Notes under the pieces: model-generated
Seen by the model: only the letters and a program-made list of their open reading frames with translations
Databases searched by the model: none
Told to the model about the DNA's origin: nothing
Assembly (NCBI GenBank): GCA_022796875.1
Contig: JAAWJJ010000006.1
Span: 18,956 to 82,955, forward strand
From: Eubacterium sp.
GTDB taxonomy: Bacteria; Bacillota; Clostridia; Lachnospirales; Lachnospiraceae
DNA: 64,000 nt
Reading direction: 5' to 3'
Shown here: positions 37,583-46,770 of the stretch, piece by piece
How positions within the stretch are numbered: position 1 is the first letter of the stretch
Layout of the letters: every line of letters begins with the position of its first letter
Program-made: the position numbers and the translations under genes

Positions 37583-38572
37583 TTATCCAAACAAAACCGG
37601 CAGCGACCGAATCTGTTCGTTTTCGATTCTGCACATGATCTCTTTTCCGTGCGGTTCTAAAAAAACACTGTCGCTGCCGGTAAGATTCTGCCTTTTTAAC
37701 TCTTCTTTTACATCAAAGCATATTTCCTCCATCCAATCCGTACGGTTACTGCAGCTTACATTTTCTTCCTGCGTCCCTGGCGTCGGTTTTCCCCGCCTTT
37801 CCGTCCATTCCCGGCCTGTCTGCGATTCCGGCAAAAGCTTTTCCAGCTTTTTTGCCGTTTCCGATAAAACCGGAAGCGCGCAGGCGCTCCGCCAGGCCCA
37901 TTTATAAAACGGCATATACCTGTGGTTTAACAGATGCAACATGGAGCAGGAAGCCTTTATAAATTCTGATAACGCCACATACGCCGCTACCCCGTCTTTT
38001 CGTTTTCGGCTTCGTTCATAATTATACTGTCCGGCCTGTGCCATCGTTACCGCCCGGGCAGCGATTTTTTTTATTCTCACATCCTCCGGATACCCTTTTT
38101 GCAATTCTTTTCTGATTTTTCCAAACTCGCTTTCCTCCCCGTAAAATATCCGGCCATTGACTGCGCAGGCATACGCGGTTTCCGGCGCATAGAACCATTC
38201 CGTTTCTTTCTGCGGAACCCCCGGACATCCGATCAACCCAAAATAAAAATTCCCCGTTTCCAAAACGCCTCTGCGTCCGGCCGCCTGTTCCGTCTGCTTA
38301 CAGGCCAAAACGCCGGGATATTCAAAATCCAGACTGTCATAAGCTTTTTGCAGCCGTTCTTTTTCCTGTTTGAATATTTCTTCCGGCAGCCACAGGCAAA
38401 AAGAAGCCCCCCAGTCATGATCTCTGGATATTTCATCATCAAAACCAAAGCACTCGGATCCCTGCCCGGCCAGTCCGGCCGTCACATATGGCAGCAACTC
38501 CGGAAATTCTGCCTGCAGCATCGGCAGGCCGCGTTCTTTAAAAATGAGCTCCGCCAGTTGCAGTCCCTGCAT
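37583..38572 (-). CDS. DUF4037 protein, nucleotidyltransferase-like
   Basis: About 329 residues of a family of unknown function (DUF4037). The N-terminal part includes GSECFGFDDEISRDHDWGASFCLWLP, where the spaced Asp residues after a GS resemble a nucleotidyltransferase active site. The C-terminal part is helical. The start is the ATG at 38572 with GAGGAGG. It follows the TPR gene on the same strand with a 61-base gap and converges with butyrate kinase at 13 bases. No transferase substrate is known. Families DUF4037, DUF4125 and TPR co-occur in this window around GRE genes. Confidence 0.78.
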   Translation of the reverse strand: MQGLQLAELIFKERGLPMLQAEFPELLPYVTAGLAGQGSECFGFDDEISRDHDWGASFCLWLPEEIFKQEKERLQKAYDSLDFEYPGVLACKQTEQAAGRRGVLETGNFYFGLIGCPGVPQKETEWFYAPETAYACAVNGRIFYGEESEFGKIRKELQKGYPEDVRIKKIAARAVTMAQAGQYNYERSRKRKDGVAAYVALSEFIKASCSMLHLLNHRYMPFYKWAWRSACALPVLSETAKKLEKLLPESQTGREWTERRGKPTPGTQEENVSCSNRTDWMEEICFDVKEELKRQNLTGSDSVFLEPHGKEIMCRIENEQIRSLPVLFG

Positions 38573-38633
38573 GTTTCTTTCCCTCCTCACGATTCATTTG
38601 GCAAATTATCATTCGCCGTCTGTCTTTTCTCAT

Positions 38634-39449
38634 TTATTCCTGTCCTTTTATTCCTGCTCTTTTCCGCTGTTCCTGCGTCCGGTAATAAGTTTCCGCCAGT
38701 TCCTGCATCCGGTCTGCCTGTTCCTCTCTCCCAAACAACCGAAACATACCGGCTCCGTTTTTGCAGACGTACGCATAATAACTGTCCGGCAGTTCTTTTT
38801 GATTTTCCAGCAGTTCCCAGGCCCTGTCCAGATATTTACAGATTTTATTCTGTTTTTCCGTAACAGGCAGATCCATCGAACGGTACATATAAGCCATGCT
38901 CATACAAGTCGTCGCTGCCTCTGCCTGTGACTTCGGATCTGTTTTGATCAGGCCCAGCGCTTTCTCCATATACGCTTCCGCTTCCGTGTATTTTTTCTGG
39001 TCTGTTTTAAGCAGCGCCAGATTATTATACAGGCTGGCCAGATGGTACTCCTTCTCTTTCAAATGTGTTTCGTAAAATGCCAGCGTCTTTTTAAAATACT
39101 TCTCCGCTTTCCCATACTCTCCAAACGCCCGGTAAGCCGTAGCCCCGTTTAGCCACGTTGTAGCGGCTGCTTCCGTGCTGTCGATTCCATATTGTTCTAT
39201 GATCCAAAAAGCCCGCCGGATTGTTTCCGTTCCTCTCTTTACCTTGCCCGTTTTACGGAAAAAACCGATCTGTTCGTTTAAAACCGTCAGTTCCATCTGC
39301 CAGTTTTCCTGCTCCCGCGCTGCCTGCAGCCATCGATCTGTGCAGGATTCTGCTCCTTCCAGGTCGTTTCTGTTAAAACAATCAGCAAGTTCCGCAAACA
39401 TCTGCTGTACGGCGTTTTTTTCCTCTTTATTTTTCTTTTCCTGCGACAT
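38634..39449 (-). CDS. Tetratricopeptide repeat protein
   Basis: About 271 residues, almost entirely helical. At least four TPR units are readable, for example ATAYRAFGEYGKAEKYFKKTLAFYE and LASLYNNLALLKTDQKKYTEAEAYMEKALGLIK. There is no signal peptide or membrane helix. The start is the ATG of MSQEKKNK (39449) with AGGAG upstream. It lies downstream of GRE2 in the same direction, separated by a hairpin that may partly end the GRE2 transcript, and precedes DUF4037. It is probably a protein-protein adaptor; a partner is not identifiable from sequence. Confidence 0.85.
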   Translation of the reverse strand: MSQEKKNKEEKNAVQQMFAELADCFNRNDLEGAESCTDRWLQAAREQENWQMELTVLNEQIGFFRKTGKVKRGTETIRRAFWIIEQYGIDSTEAAATTWLNGATAYRAFGEYGKAEKYFKKTLAFYETHLKEKEYHLASLYNNLALLKTDQKKYTEAEAYMEKALGLIKTDPKSQAEAATTCMSMAYMYRSMDLPVTEKQNKICKYLDRAWELLENQKELPDSYYAYVCKNGAGMFRLFGREEQADRMQELAETYYRTQEQRKRAGIKGQE

Positions 39450-39492
39450 AACGCTCCTGCCTTTCTGTATGATCTGAATACCTGTAACAAAC

Positions 39493-39519
39493 AGGCTCCT
39501 GCGCCATGCACAGGAGCCT
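39493..39519 (-). terminator. Hairpin after GRE2, possible partial terminator
   Basis: AGGCTCCTG and CAGGAGCCT form a perfect 9-bp stem with a 9-base loop. The following T tract on the minus strand is broken (GTTTGTT), so read-through into the TPR-DUF4037 genes is plausible. Confidence 0.6.
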
Positions 39520-39560
39520 TGAAAGAGGGGCAATATTTTAGCTGAAAACAGGTCAGTACA

Positions 39561-42053
39561 CTAGCCGAAATTCAGCTCTGTTCTGCCGATAATATCATCC
39601 TGAAGCTGTTTGCTCAGTTCTACAAAGTATGCGCTGTAACCGGCCACCCGTACAAGCAGGTCTTTGTATTCCGACGGATGTTCCTGTGCGTCAAGCAGCG
39701 TTTCTTTGCTCGCCACCGTAAACTGGCTGTGCATCCCTTTTCGCTGTACATAAGTATCTAACAGGGAAATCAGATTATCCAGTCCGGTATCGCCTTCCAG
39801 CGCCGCCGGTGAAAACTTCCAGTTCAGAAGCGTTCCGTTTCCGGCCTTGCCATGGTCGATCTTTGTTACCGATTTGCAAATTGCGCTCGGCCCTTTCACA
39901 TCATGCGGACAGCATAACGTATGCTGGGCGCCCATACAGTCGGATACCGGTTCAAACGCTTTCCGCCCTTCTACGGAAGCCCACTGTTTCCCGCCAAGCG
40001 CTACGTTAACGGCTACGGAATAGAATCCTGCCTGGAAATGTCCGCCATGCGCCGTAGGATGCCCGTTAACGGCATTACAATAGGTGTCAAACGCAAAACA
40101 TGCCAGTTCATCCGCATAATCGTCGTCGTTTCCATAATGGTGGACATAATCGGAATTGACAAGCGCATACAGTTTCTCATGGCCTTCCCAGTTATCCCTT
40201 GCCGCTTCTAACAGTTCTTTGCCGGAAACTTTCTTTTCCTCAAACACAAGCTGCTTGATCGTTGACAACGCATCCGCTACCGATGCTACGCCTACGCCCT
40301 GCGGCCCTGCAAAGTTGTAGATCGCTCCGCCCGCCGTTACGTCGACGCCTTCTTCTATCGGGCCGTCCATCAGATTGGATAAAAACGGAAGCGGTTTCAA
40401 ATCCTGATGGATCAGGTCGATCTTGCTCAGCATCCCGATCATGGTATCCACCCAGAACGCCATTTGTTTTTCATACGCTTCCTTTACCTCTTCGAAAGAA
40501 GTAAAAGTTTCCAGGGAACCGTAATCCGGACCGTACTGCTCGCCGGTTTCCATATCTCGCCCGCCGTTTAAAGCCAGTTCGAGAACCTTATTGATATTAA
40601 AGTAAGCCGCGTCGTGCCAGCCGTATTCTTTTCCGGTCGTATCCGGCTCCACACAGCCGACTACCTGATAATTTCTGGCGTCTTCGATGCTGCGCCCGTT
40701 GGCAACCATCATAGGAACCGTAACGTCGTCGTTAAAAATTTTCGGTTCACCCAGACCTAAGCGGATCAGGTTTGCCGTTTTTACTTTCAGTTCTTCCGGT
40801 GTTCCCGCATGCAGGCGGACTGCCGTCCATGGGGTAGGAATCCTCGTATGAGCCACAGCGTCCAATACCATAAACGTCAGGTCGTTCGTTCCGTCTTTCC
40901 CGTCTTCGAGTACGCCGCCGACCGTTAAAGCAGGGCCACCGATTCCTCCGTTTGCAAATACGTCGATTGCGATATGGTTACGCACTTTGTTCATTTCCCA
41001 GATCTTGATATGGAAATTCTCAATCAGCTCCTGGCAAAATTCCCTTGTCGCTTCCCCTGTTTCCAGATCCCGTTTATAAAACGGAAGCATATACTGGTCA
41101 AACCGTCCATAAGAAATAGAATGTCCGTTAGATTCCATCAAAACCATATTGTTGGCTAACTGAACGGCTTGTATCGCTTCATAAAACGTACGCGGCGCGT
41201 TGACAGATATCCATTCACAGTTTTCCGCGATCTTTATCAGTTCTTTCTTTCTCGTTTCGTCTGTCGTTTCCGCTGCTTTTTTCCTTGCAGCCTCCGCGTG
41301 GCGAAGAATAAAATCCGTCGCCGCCTGATTCATGATAAGCGCGGCACGATAGAATATGTTTTTCTTAATATCTTCCGGATTGGAAAGGTCCAGCGCCGCC
41401 ATTTTTTCTTCAATTTCCGCTTTGATCGCGCCATACCCCATCATTAACAGGCGGTCATAATTTACGCCCAGATGCCCGGCGCCACAGGTAAGATAGGAAT
41501 CGCAGAAAAAGATACCGTGGTTCATATGGGAACCTGCAATCTCCGCTTCCGTCAGGTTCGGAGTCAAACGGTCTTCCACACAATTCCCGACCCAAAACGG
41601 CTCACATTCTTTTAATTGCCTGTAAGTTTCCTCCGTATGATGGAAATAATCATGCGTCCTCGTTTCGCTGTAATCCAAAAGCCCGTTTTCCATTTCGTCA
41701 AGCAGCCAGTTTAAGCCAAACTCTGGAAATACCGGCGCTCCTTTTTTCGGACAGCCAAGGGAACCGACAATCAGCTCGTGATCATAAATCTGGATTGGCG
41801 TTTCCCGTAAAACCGCCGCCATCGCTTCCGCATTTTTAATAATCTGCGGATAACCTGACATTTCTTTCATGACCCTTGTCATAATGACACAGCGTTCCGG
41901 AAATACTTCTCCATTTGTCGTTCGTTCCGTGTCGTCCAGAATCAGATTGATCCTCTCAAACGGCGACGGATCCGTCACAAAACCGGACGCCCCTACGCCC
42001 CATACCTTGTCATAAGGTTCGATCGCACTTGCGATACTGCTCACTCTTGCCAT
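39561..42053 (-). CDS. Glycyl-radical enzyme 2, glycerol/diol dehydratase-like
   Basis: 830 residues. Catalytic Cys467 and Glu469 are in VGCVEPDT and the radical Gly805 is in RVAGYSAYF. As in GRE1, the residues of B12-independent glycerol dehydratase are present: His in AGHLGVNY, His-Ser in NGHSISYGRFDQ, Asp481 and Tyr in GFYSV. Around that Tyr the sequence is HFQAGFY, unlike EFRPGVY of GRE1. The product should be an aldehyde, which the upstream CoA-acylating dehydrogenase would take on. Candidate substrates are 1,2-propanediol, glycerol or dihydroxypropanesulfonate; sequence alone cannot choose. Last main gene of the operon 46688-39561; AGGAGG precedes the ATG. Confidence 0.9.
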   Translation of the reverse strand: MARVSSIASAIEPYDKVWGVGASGFVTDPSPFERINLILDDTERTTNGEVFPERCVIMTRVMKEMSGYPQIIKNAEAMAAVLRETPIQIYDHELIVGSLGCPKKGAPVFPEFGLNWLLDEMENGLLDYSETRTHDYFHHTEETYRQLKECEPFWVGNCVEDRLTPNLTEAEIAGSHMNHGIFFCDSYLTCGAGHLGVNYDRLLMMGYGAIKAEIEEKMAALDLSNPEDIKKNIFYRAALIMNQAATDFILRHAEAARKKAAETTDETRKKELIKIAENCEWISVNAPRTFYEAIQAVQLANNMVLMESNGHSISYGRFDQYMLPFYKRDLETGEATREFCQELIENFHIKIWEMNKVRNHIAIDVFANGGIGGPALTVGGVLEDGKDGTNDLTFMVLDAVAHTRIPTPWTAVRLHAGTPEELKVKTANLIRLGLGEPKIFNDDVTVPMMVANGRSIEDARNYQVVGCVEPDTTGKEYGWHDAAYFNINKVLELALNGGRDMETGEQYGPDYGSLETFTSFEEVKEAYEKQMAFWVDTMIGMLSKIDLIHQDLKPLPFLSNLMDGPIEEGVDVTAGGAIYNFAGPQGVGVASVADALSTIKQLVFEEKKVSGKELLEAARDNWEGHEKLYALVNSDYVHHYGNDDDYADELACFAFDTYCNAVNGHPTAHGGHFQAGFYSVAVNVALGGKQWASVEGRKAFEPVSDCMGAQHTLCCPHDVKGPSAICKSVTKIDHGKAGNGTLLNWKFSPAALEGDTGLDNLISLLDTYVQRKGMHSQFTVASKETLLDAQEHPSEYKDLLVRVAGYSAYFVELSKQLQDDIIGRTELNFG

Positions 42054-42070
42054 ATTTTTTCCTCCTCTTC

Positions 42071-43165
42071 TTATAACTTAAAAGAACTCCCTGTTTCATC
42101 CGCAAGCAGGATAGCGGAAATAATAGTTTCTTCTTCCACGCGCCTTGACAGATTATGCGTACAGGGATCCTGATTTGCAATTTTTGCAACCAGTTCCAGT
42201 TCTTTTCTGTTGATATTTTTTAATCCCAGTTCTTGTAACGTGACCGGAAGACCGATTTTCCGGAACAACCCAATCACTTCACGAAGCGTTTCCTGCGGTT
42301 CCTGCGCCAGTATCAACTGGCACAAAAGCGCAAACGCCACTTTTTCGCCATGCATATACGGATGCGTCTGCGCCAGTTCTGCCAACCCGTTGTTGATCGG
42401 ATGCGCCGCACAGATACCGCCGCTTTCAAACCCAATCCCGCTAAGCAGCGTATTTGCTTCAACGACATTTTCCAACGCGCCGGTAACGCATTGTTTTTTC
42501 ACAGACAGATACGCCTGGTAACCGTCTTCTATAATCGTTTCATAACATTGCCTGGCAATCGCCCTTGCCGCTAATGTAATCCTTCCTCCACAGAAATTGT
42601 CCGCATCTTTTGCATAACACTCTTTCATCTCAAAATAAGTTGCCAGCGCGTCGCCCATGCCGACAGCCAACAAATGCGCCGGTGCCCGGACAATCAGATC
42701 CAGATCTGCCAAAACCAGATCCGGATTGGTACGAAGCCATAAAAGTTTGTCGAGGCCGCCGTCCTCTTTATAAACGATCGACAGCGCGCTACAGGGCGCA
42801 TCGGAAGACGCTGTCGTCGGAACTACAGCAAGGCGCAAACATTCAAAATGGGAAACGGCCTTTGCCGTATCAATTACTTTCCCGCCGCCGATTCCCGCAA
42901 TGACGTCAATCTGTTCTTTCTGGCAGACAGCACGGATACGGTCGATCTCTTTTTGCGTACATTCTCCTCTGAACACTTCCACCGCGACGAATACTTCCGG
43001 TTCTGACGCGATCTGTTTTAACTGTTTTTGCATCCGCCCGGTATTTCCGGCTGATACAAGCAGCAGTAAACGGCTGCCGAACGCTTTTGTATATTCCGGA
43101 AGCTTCCCGATCAGACAGGTCCCCTGTATATAACGTGACGGCGACTGAAATATTTTTTCTTTCAT
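42071..43165 (-). CDS. GldA-like iron/zinc alcohol dehydrogenase
   Basis: About 364 residues of the glycerol dehydrogenase family. The NAD site is GIGGGKVIDTAKAV. Metal ligands are seen as Asp in GMGDALATYFE and His in AAHPINNGL and YMHGEKVA. The family oxidises glycerol to dihydroxyacetone or reduces aldehydes and ketones. In this operon it could provide the reductive branch that balances the oxidising acyl-CoA branch, or oxidise part of the diol. The start is at 43165 with GGAGG seven bases upstream; the longer reading would overlap the transporter gene. 17 bases separate it from GRE2. Confidence 0.87.
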   Translation of the reverse strand: MKEKIFQSPSRYIQGTCLIGKLPEYTKAFGSRLLLLVSAGNTGRMQKQLKQIASEPEVFVAVEVFRGECTQKEIDRIRAVCQKEQIDVIAGIGGGKVIDTAKAVSHFECLRLAVVPTTASSDAPCSALSIVYKEDGGLDKLLWLRTNPDLVLADLDLIVRAPAHLLAVGMGDALATYFEMKECYAKDADNFCGGRITLAARAIARQCYETIIEDGYQAYLSVKKQCVTGALENVVEANTLLSGIGFESGGICAAHPINNGLAELAQTHPYMHGEKVAFALLCQLILAQEPQETLREVIGLFRKIGLPVTLQELGLKNINRKELELVAKIANQDPCTHNLSRRVEEETIISAILLADETGSSFKL

Positions 43166-43187
43166 AAACAATTCCTCCATCCGTTGC

Positions 43188-44405
43188 TTACGGCCTGCGG
43201 ATCCCAAGGAAGCAGACAAACCCCAGAACCGTAACCAATATCAACATAAATATTGTACTCACATAAGAACCGCTGGCATCATAAAGCGATCCTGCGATCG
43301 TGCTTCCAAAAGATGCAATGATCAGGTTTGTATTAATCACCGAAAAATTCATCGGATAATTTTTTGAACCATAGAAAGTACGGATCAAAGCCGAATTGGT
43401 CGGCGTAACACAGCCGTATGCAAAACCGCCGATCACAAATCCCAGGCATACCATCGGGAAAGAGGCGCTCCTAACTGCTCCTAAAAGTACAAGCGCCGCC
43501 GCGATAAATACTGCCATATCCAGAAGCATCGTTACTTTATATCCTTTTTTATCAAACAGCATCCCGAAAAAGACTCTTCCCACACCGTTCATGACAGAAA
43601 TCAGGCCGACCGCTGTCGCGACAGTTCCCGGCATCACCTGCGGCGCCACTTCCACTGCAATACCACTGGCCTGCGACACCAGCGCCAATCCCGCCATACT
43701 TAATAATATGGCCCAAAGATAATACATCCAGAAAGCAGGACGTTTCATCATCATTCCCGGCGCAGCCTCTATTCCTTCTACCTGCGCTTTTACGACCTTT
43801 TCGGCCTTTTGTTCCGGCGGTTTAAAATCTGTCCCGGGTTTTCGAAAGAAAAATCCGCAGCCAAACATAACAACCAATAAAATCACGGCAAATATTTTAA
43901 AAGAAACACGCCAGCCTCCAATCGTTTCCGGTGTGAACGCCTGGTAAACTTTCCCGATTATAAAACTGCCGATTCCAAAACCCATTAACAAAATTCCCGA
44001 CATCAGGCCGCTTTTGTCCGGAAACCACGCCATAACCGTACTCATGACCGCATTATAGGCAAGGCCGGAAGCAAAACCGCCTAATATTCCAAATCCAAGA
44101 TACAATACCGCCAGCGACCCAGTCTGTGCTGCGATGAAAAACCCGGCTAAAAACAGGACGCCGCTAAGCCAGATATTTATTTTGGGGTTGATCTTTTTTG
44201 CCATCAGGCCGCCTGCCAGGCAGCCGATACAAAACAGAATCATCGTAATCGTAAACGTCAGGGAAAGCTGTGCTTTCGTCCATTCCGGAAATTCCTGCGC
44301 AATTGGCGTTGACAGTACGCTCCATGCATATACCAGTCCTGCAAACAAAAGCACAATGACTCCTATAACCGCGTAACCCCACCGGCTAATACTATTTTTA
44401 CTCAT
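43188..44405 (-). CDS. OFA-family MFS transporter
   Basis: 405 residues with twelve helices. The N-terminus WGYAVIGVIVLLFAGLVYAWSVLSTPIAQEF is typical of the oxalate/formate antiporter (OFA) family, and a later segment GLAYNAVMSTVMAWFPDKSGLMSGILLMGFG supports it. OFA members carry small organic anions. In this operon it probably imports the GRE2 substrate or exports the acid product. It lies between Ptb and the GldA-like gene with gaps of 18 and 22 bases. Confidence 0.88.
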   Translation of the reverse strand: MSKNSISRWGYAVIGVIVLLFAGLVYAWSVLSTPIAQEFPEWTKAQLSLTFTITMILFCIGCLAGGLMAKKINPKINIWLSGVLFLAGFFIAAQTGSLAVLYLGFGILGGFASGLAYNAVMSTVMAWFPDKSGLMSGILLMGFGIGSFIIGKVYQAFTPETIGGWRVSFKIFAVILLVVMFGCGFFFRKPGTDFKPPEQKAEKVVKAQVEGIEAAPGMMMKRPAFWMYYLWAILLSMAGLALVSQASGIAVEVAPQVMPGTVATAVGLISVMNGVGRVFFGMLFDKKGYKVTMLLDMAVFIAAALVLLGAVRSASFPMVCLGFVIGGFAYGCVTPTNSALIRTFYGSKNYPMNFSVINTNLIIASFGSTIAGSLYDASGSYVSTIFMLILVTVLGFVCFLGIRRP

Positions 44406-44423
44406 GCTCTTCCTCCGGAATTT

Positions 44424-45335
44424 CTATGTATTACCGCCGACATACGCTGCCAGCGCGATCGCATGGAATTTATCGGAAGCGGAAGCCGCCCTGGAAACCA
44501 GGATGACCGGGACTTTTGCACCTACTACCAGGCCGCCCGTCGTACCGCCTCCAAGTTCCGTAAGCGCTTTTGCCAGCAGATTTCCGGAAACCAGATCCGG
44601 CACAATCAACAAATCCGCGTCGCCTGCCACCGGACTTTCATATCCTTTGATCACCGCCGCGTCTTTCTTCATTGCCAGATCAAGCGAAATCGGTCCTTCT
44701 ACCGTACATCCTGTAATAATTCCCTTTTCGTTCTCTTCTTTTAACGCCGCCGCGTCTACGGTTTCCTGCATTTTCGGATTGTATTTTTCTACTGCGCAGA
44801 GTATCGCCACTTTGGGATTCTCCACCCCCACGCTGTGAAGCACGTCCACTGCATTTTGCAGAATACCGCGTTTTCCGTCCAAATCCGGATAGGTATTCAT
44901 CGCCACATCCGATACCGCAAACATTTTGTGATAATTTGGACATTCAAAAAATCCGATCAGCGAAATCAGTCCGCCTTTTCGCAAATTGTTTTCCTTTTTC
45001 AGAATCGCCTTTAATAACTGGCCCGTTTCCAGTTTGCCTTTCATAATGGCACCGCAAATACCGTCGTTTACCAGTTTTACCGCAACCTGCAGGCTCTCTT
45101 CCGGATCCGCGGCGGAAACGATCTCGTAATTCTCTTTCTTTTCTCCCGTTTTTTCTAATATTTCAGCGATTTTTGTTTCCTTTCCAATCAGAACCGCCTC
45201 CACCAGTCTTTCTTCGACGGCATGTGCGATCGCCTGTAAAGTATGTTCGTCTTCTGCCGCTACTACCGCGACTTTCGTCTTTTGCGGCATCTGTTTTACC
45301 AGTTCCGCCAACTCTTTAAAACTGTTAAATACCAT
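44424..45335 (-). CDS. ptb: Phosphate butyryltransferase
   Basis: 303 residues of the phosphotransacylase fold. Supporting segments are GAIMKGKLETGQLLKAIL, LIGFFECPNYHKMFAVSDVAMNTYPDLDGKRGILQNAVD and LLVGAKVPVILVSRAASASDK near the C-terminus, all typical of Ptb. It exchanges CoA for phosphate on an acyl-CoA. Here it links the CoA-acylating dehydrogenase directly upstream with butyrate kinase at 36478, completing an ATP-yielding route. Ptb enzymes accept several short chains, so the substrate need not be butyryl. Confidence 0.93.
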   Translation of the reverse strand: MVFNSFKELAELVKQMPQKTKVAVVAAEDEHTLQAIAHAVEERLVEAVLIGKETKIAEILEKTGEKKENYEIVSAADPEESLQVAVKLVNDGICGAIMKGKLETGQLLKAILKKENNLRKGGLISLIGFFECPNYHKMFAVSDVAMNTYPDLDGKRGILQNAVDVLHSVGVENPKVAILCAVEKYNPKMQETVDAAALKEENEKGIITGCTVEGPISLDLAMKKDAAVIKGYESPVAGDADLLIVPDLVSGNLLAKALTELGGGTTGGLVVGAKVPVILVSRAASASDKFHAIALAAYVGGNT

Positions 45336-45356
45336 ATCTGTATACCTTCCTCCTTT

Positions 45357-46688
45357 TTACAACAGATAATTGCCGCCTTCCGCCATACAGAAACGCCTTC
45401 TCCTTAAGAAAGACTGCGGGCCTGTGACACCTTCTCCTGTCGGCGTGGCAATCGTCGGGGAATTGGTGCCGGAACCGCCGATGCCAAAAGCCGCCATTGT
45501 TCCGCCGTTCTGAACGAATACCGTCGTATTGATTACTTTTCCAAATGCTGTCACATGGTCAATATTTTTAGACCATATCGAAGCGGAATGTCTGCAGCCA
45601 TGTTCCGCTGCAACCGCACGTTCCATTGCTTCATCAAAATCTTTGCAGCGCACTACCGGAATGATCGGCTGCATTTGTTCTACCTGCACGTAGAGATCAT
45701 CATTCTGTGCCTCAAAAAACGCCATACGCGGATCCGTATCTATTTTAATCCCCGCTTCTTCCAGTATGACATGCGCATGTTTTCCGACCAGATTTTTATT
45801 CGTTACGTATTCTCCATCCGCCCCTTTTACAATGCCGACCGCAGTAACCGCGTCCGCCTGCTCTCTCGTTAAACGATAATTGCCGATCGCCTCTAATTCC
45901 TCCATAAACGCATCAAAAATTTCGTCTACTACAAACAATTCTTTTTCCGCAATACACAACAGATTATTGTCAAACGTTGCAGAACCGCAAATGCCGGCCG
46001 CCGCTTTCTTAATGTCGCAGGAGGCGTCGATAATAGAAGGCGGGTTTCCCGGACCTGCAGCGACTACTTTTTTTCCGGTCGCCATCAGCGTTTTCACCAT
46101 ACCGGGACCGCCGGTGCCTACGAGTAAACTGATTTCCGGCGCATACATGATGTCATCCAGCGTAGCCATGGTCGGTTTTGCCGGCATTGTACACAGATTT
46201 TCCGGACCTCCGGCATTGACAATCGCCTGATTGACCGCCTGGCAGGCTGTCGTTGCACACCGTACGGAAGCAGGATGGGCATTAAATACCACGGTATTTC
46301 CCCCTGCCATCATCACGATCGTATTTGCAATAATTGTTGCGATCGGATTCGTCACCGGCGTTACCGCGCCAATTACGCCAAACGGAGCATAATATTCTAC
46401 CGTAAGTCCTTTATCCGAGGCGATTACATTTGTCGGAATCGCTTCCGTACCGGAAGATAACATTACGGCGCCGGTGTTTTTAGCAATCTTATCTTCTACA
46501 CGTCCGTAACCGGTTTCTTCATATTCCAGTTGCGCAAATTCCGGAATCCTCGGTCCCAGTTCTTTTCTGATCTGAGCGATAAACCGTTCCCTGTCTTCCA
46601 GCGTATAATTTTTCACAAAATCTTTTTGTGCCGCAGCAGCAGCCGCTACCGCTTCTTTCGCACTGTCAAATACTCCTGACTTTCCCAT
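45357..46688 (-). CDS. CoA-acylating aldehyde dehydrogenase, PduP/EutE-like
   Basis: 443 residues. The catalytic Cys is in SATFDNNLLCIAEKE near residue 245. The PduP-like segments FGVIGAVTPVTNPIATIIANT and ATPTGEGVTGPQSFLRRRR are clear. It oxidises an aldehyde to acyl-CoA with NAD. In microcompartment-linked PduP an extra N-terminal helix of about 20-30 residues targets the shell. Here the protein begins directly at the catalytic domain (GKSGVFDSAKEA), so a cytosolic enzyme is likely. First gene of the operon ending with GRE2; 21 bases separate it from Ptb. GGAGG precedes the ATG. Confidence 0.9.
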   Translation of the reverse strand: MGKSGVFDSAKEAVAAAAAAQKDFVKNYTLEDRERFIAQIRKELGPRIPEFAQLEYEETGYGRVEDKIAKNTGAVMLSSGTEAIPTNVIASDKGLTVEYYAPFGVIGAVTPVTNPIATIIANTIVMMAGGNTVVFNAHPASVRCATTACQAVNQAIVNAGGPENLCTMPAKPTMATLDDIMYAPEISLLVGTGGPGMVKTLMATGKKVVAAGPGNPPSIIDASCDIKKAAAGICGSATFDNNLLCIAEKELFVVDEIFDAFMEELEAIGNYRLTREQADAVTAVGIVKGADGEYVTNKNLVGKHAHVILEEAGIKIDTDPRMAFFEAQNDDLYVQVEQMQPIIPVVRCKDFDEAMERAVAAEHGCRHSASIWSKNIDHVTAFGKVINTTVFVQNGGTMAAFGIGGSGTNSPTIATPTGEGVTGPQSFLRRRRFCMAEGGNYLL

Positions 46689-46770
46689 ATAAGTACCTCC
46701 TGTTTCCTGTGTTTTTGTTTTTTATTTACATCAATCGTAAAATTTTCAAGGGAACTTTCCAACGTCCTTT

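Noticed and set aside
27579..42053. Both GREs as pyruvate formate-lyases
   Set aside because: The active-site motif is GCVEP with one Cys; pyruvate formate-lyase has adjacent Cys-Cys. The other residues match glycerol dehydratase instead.
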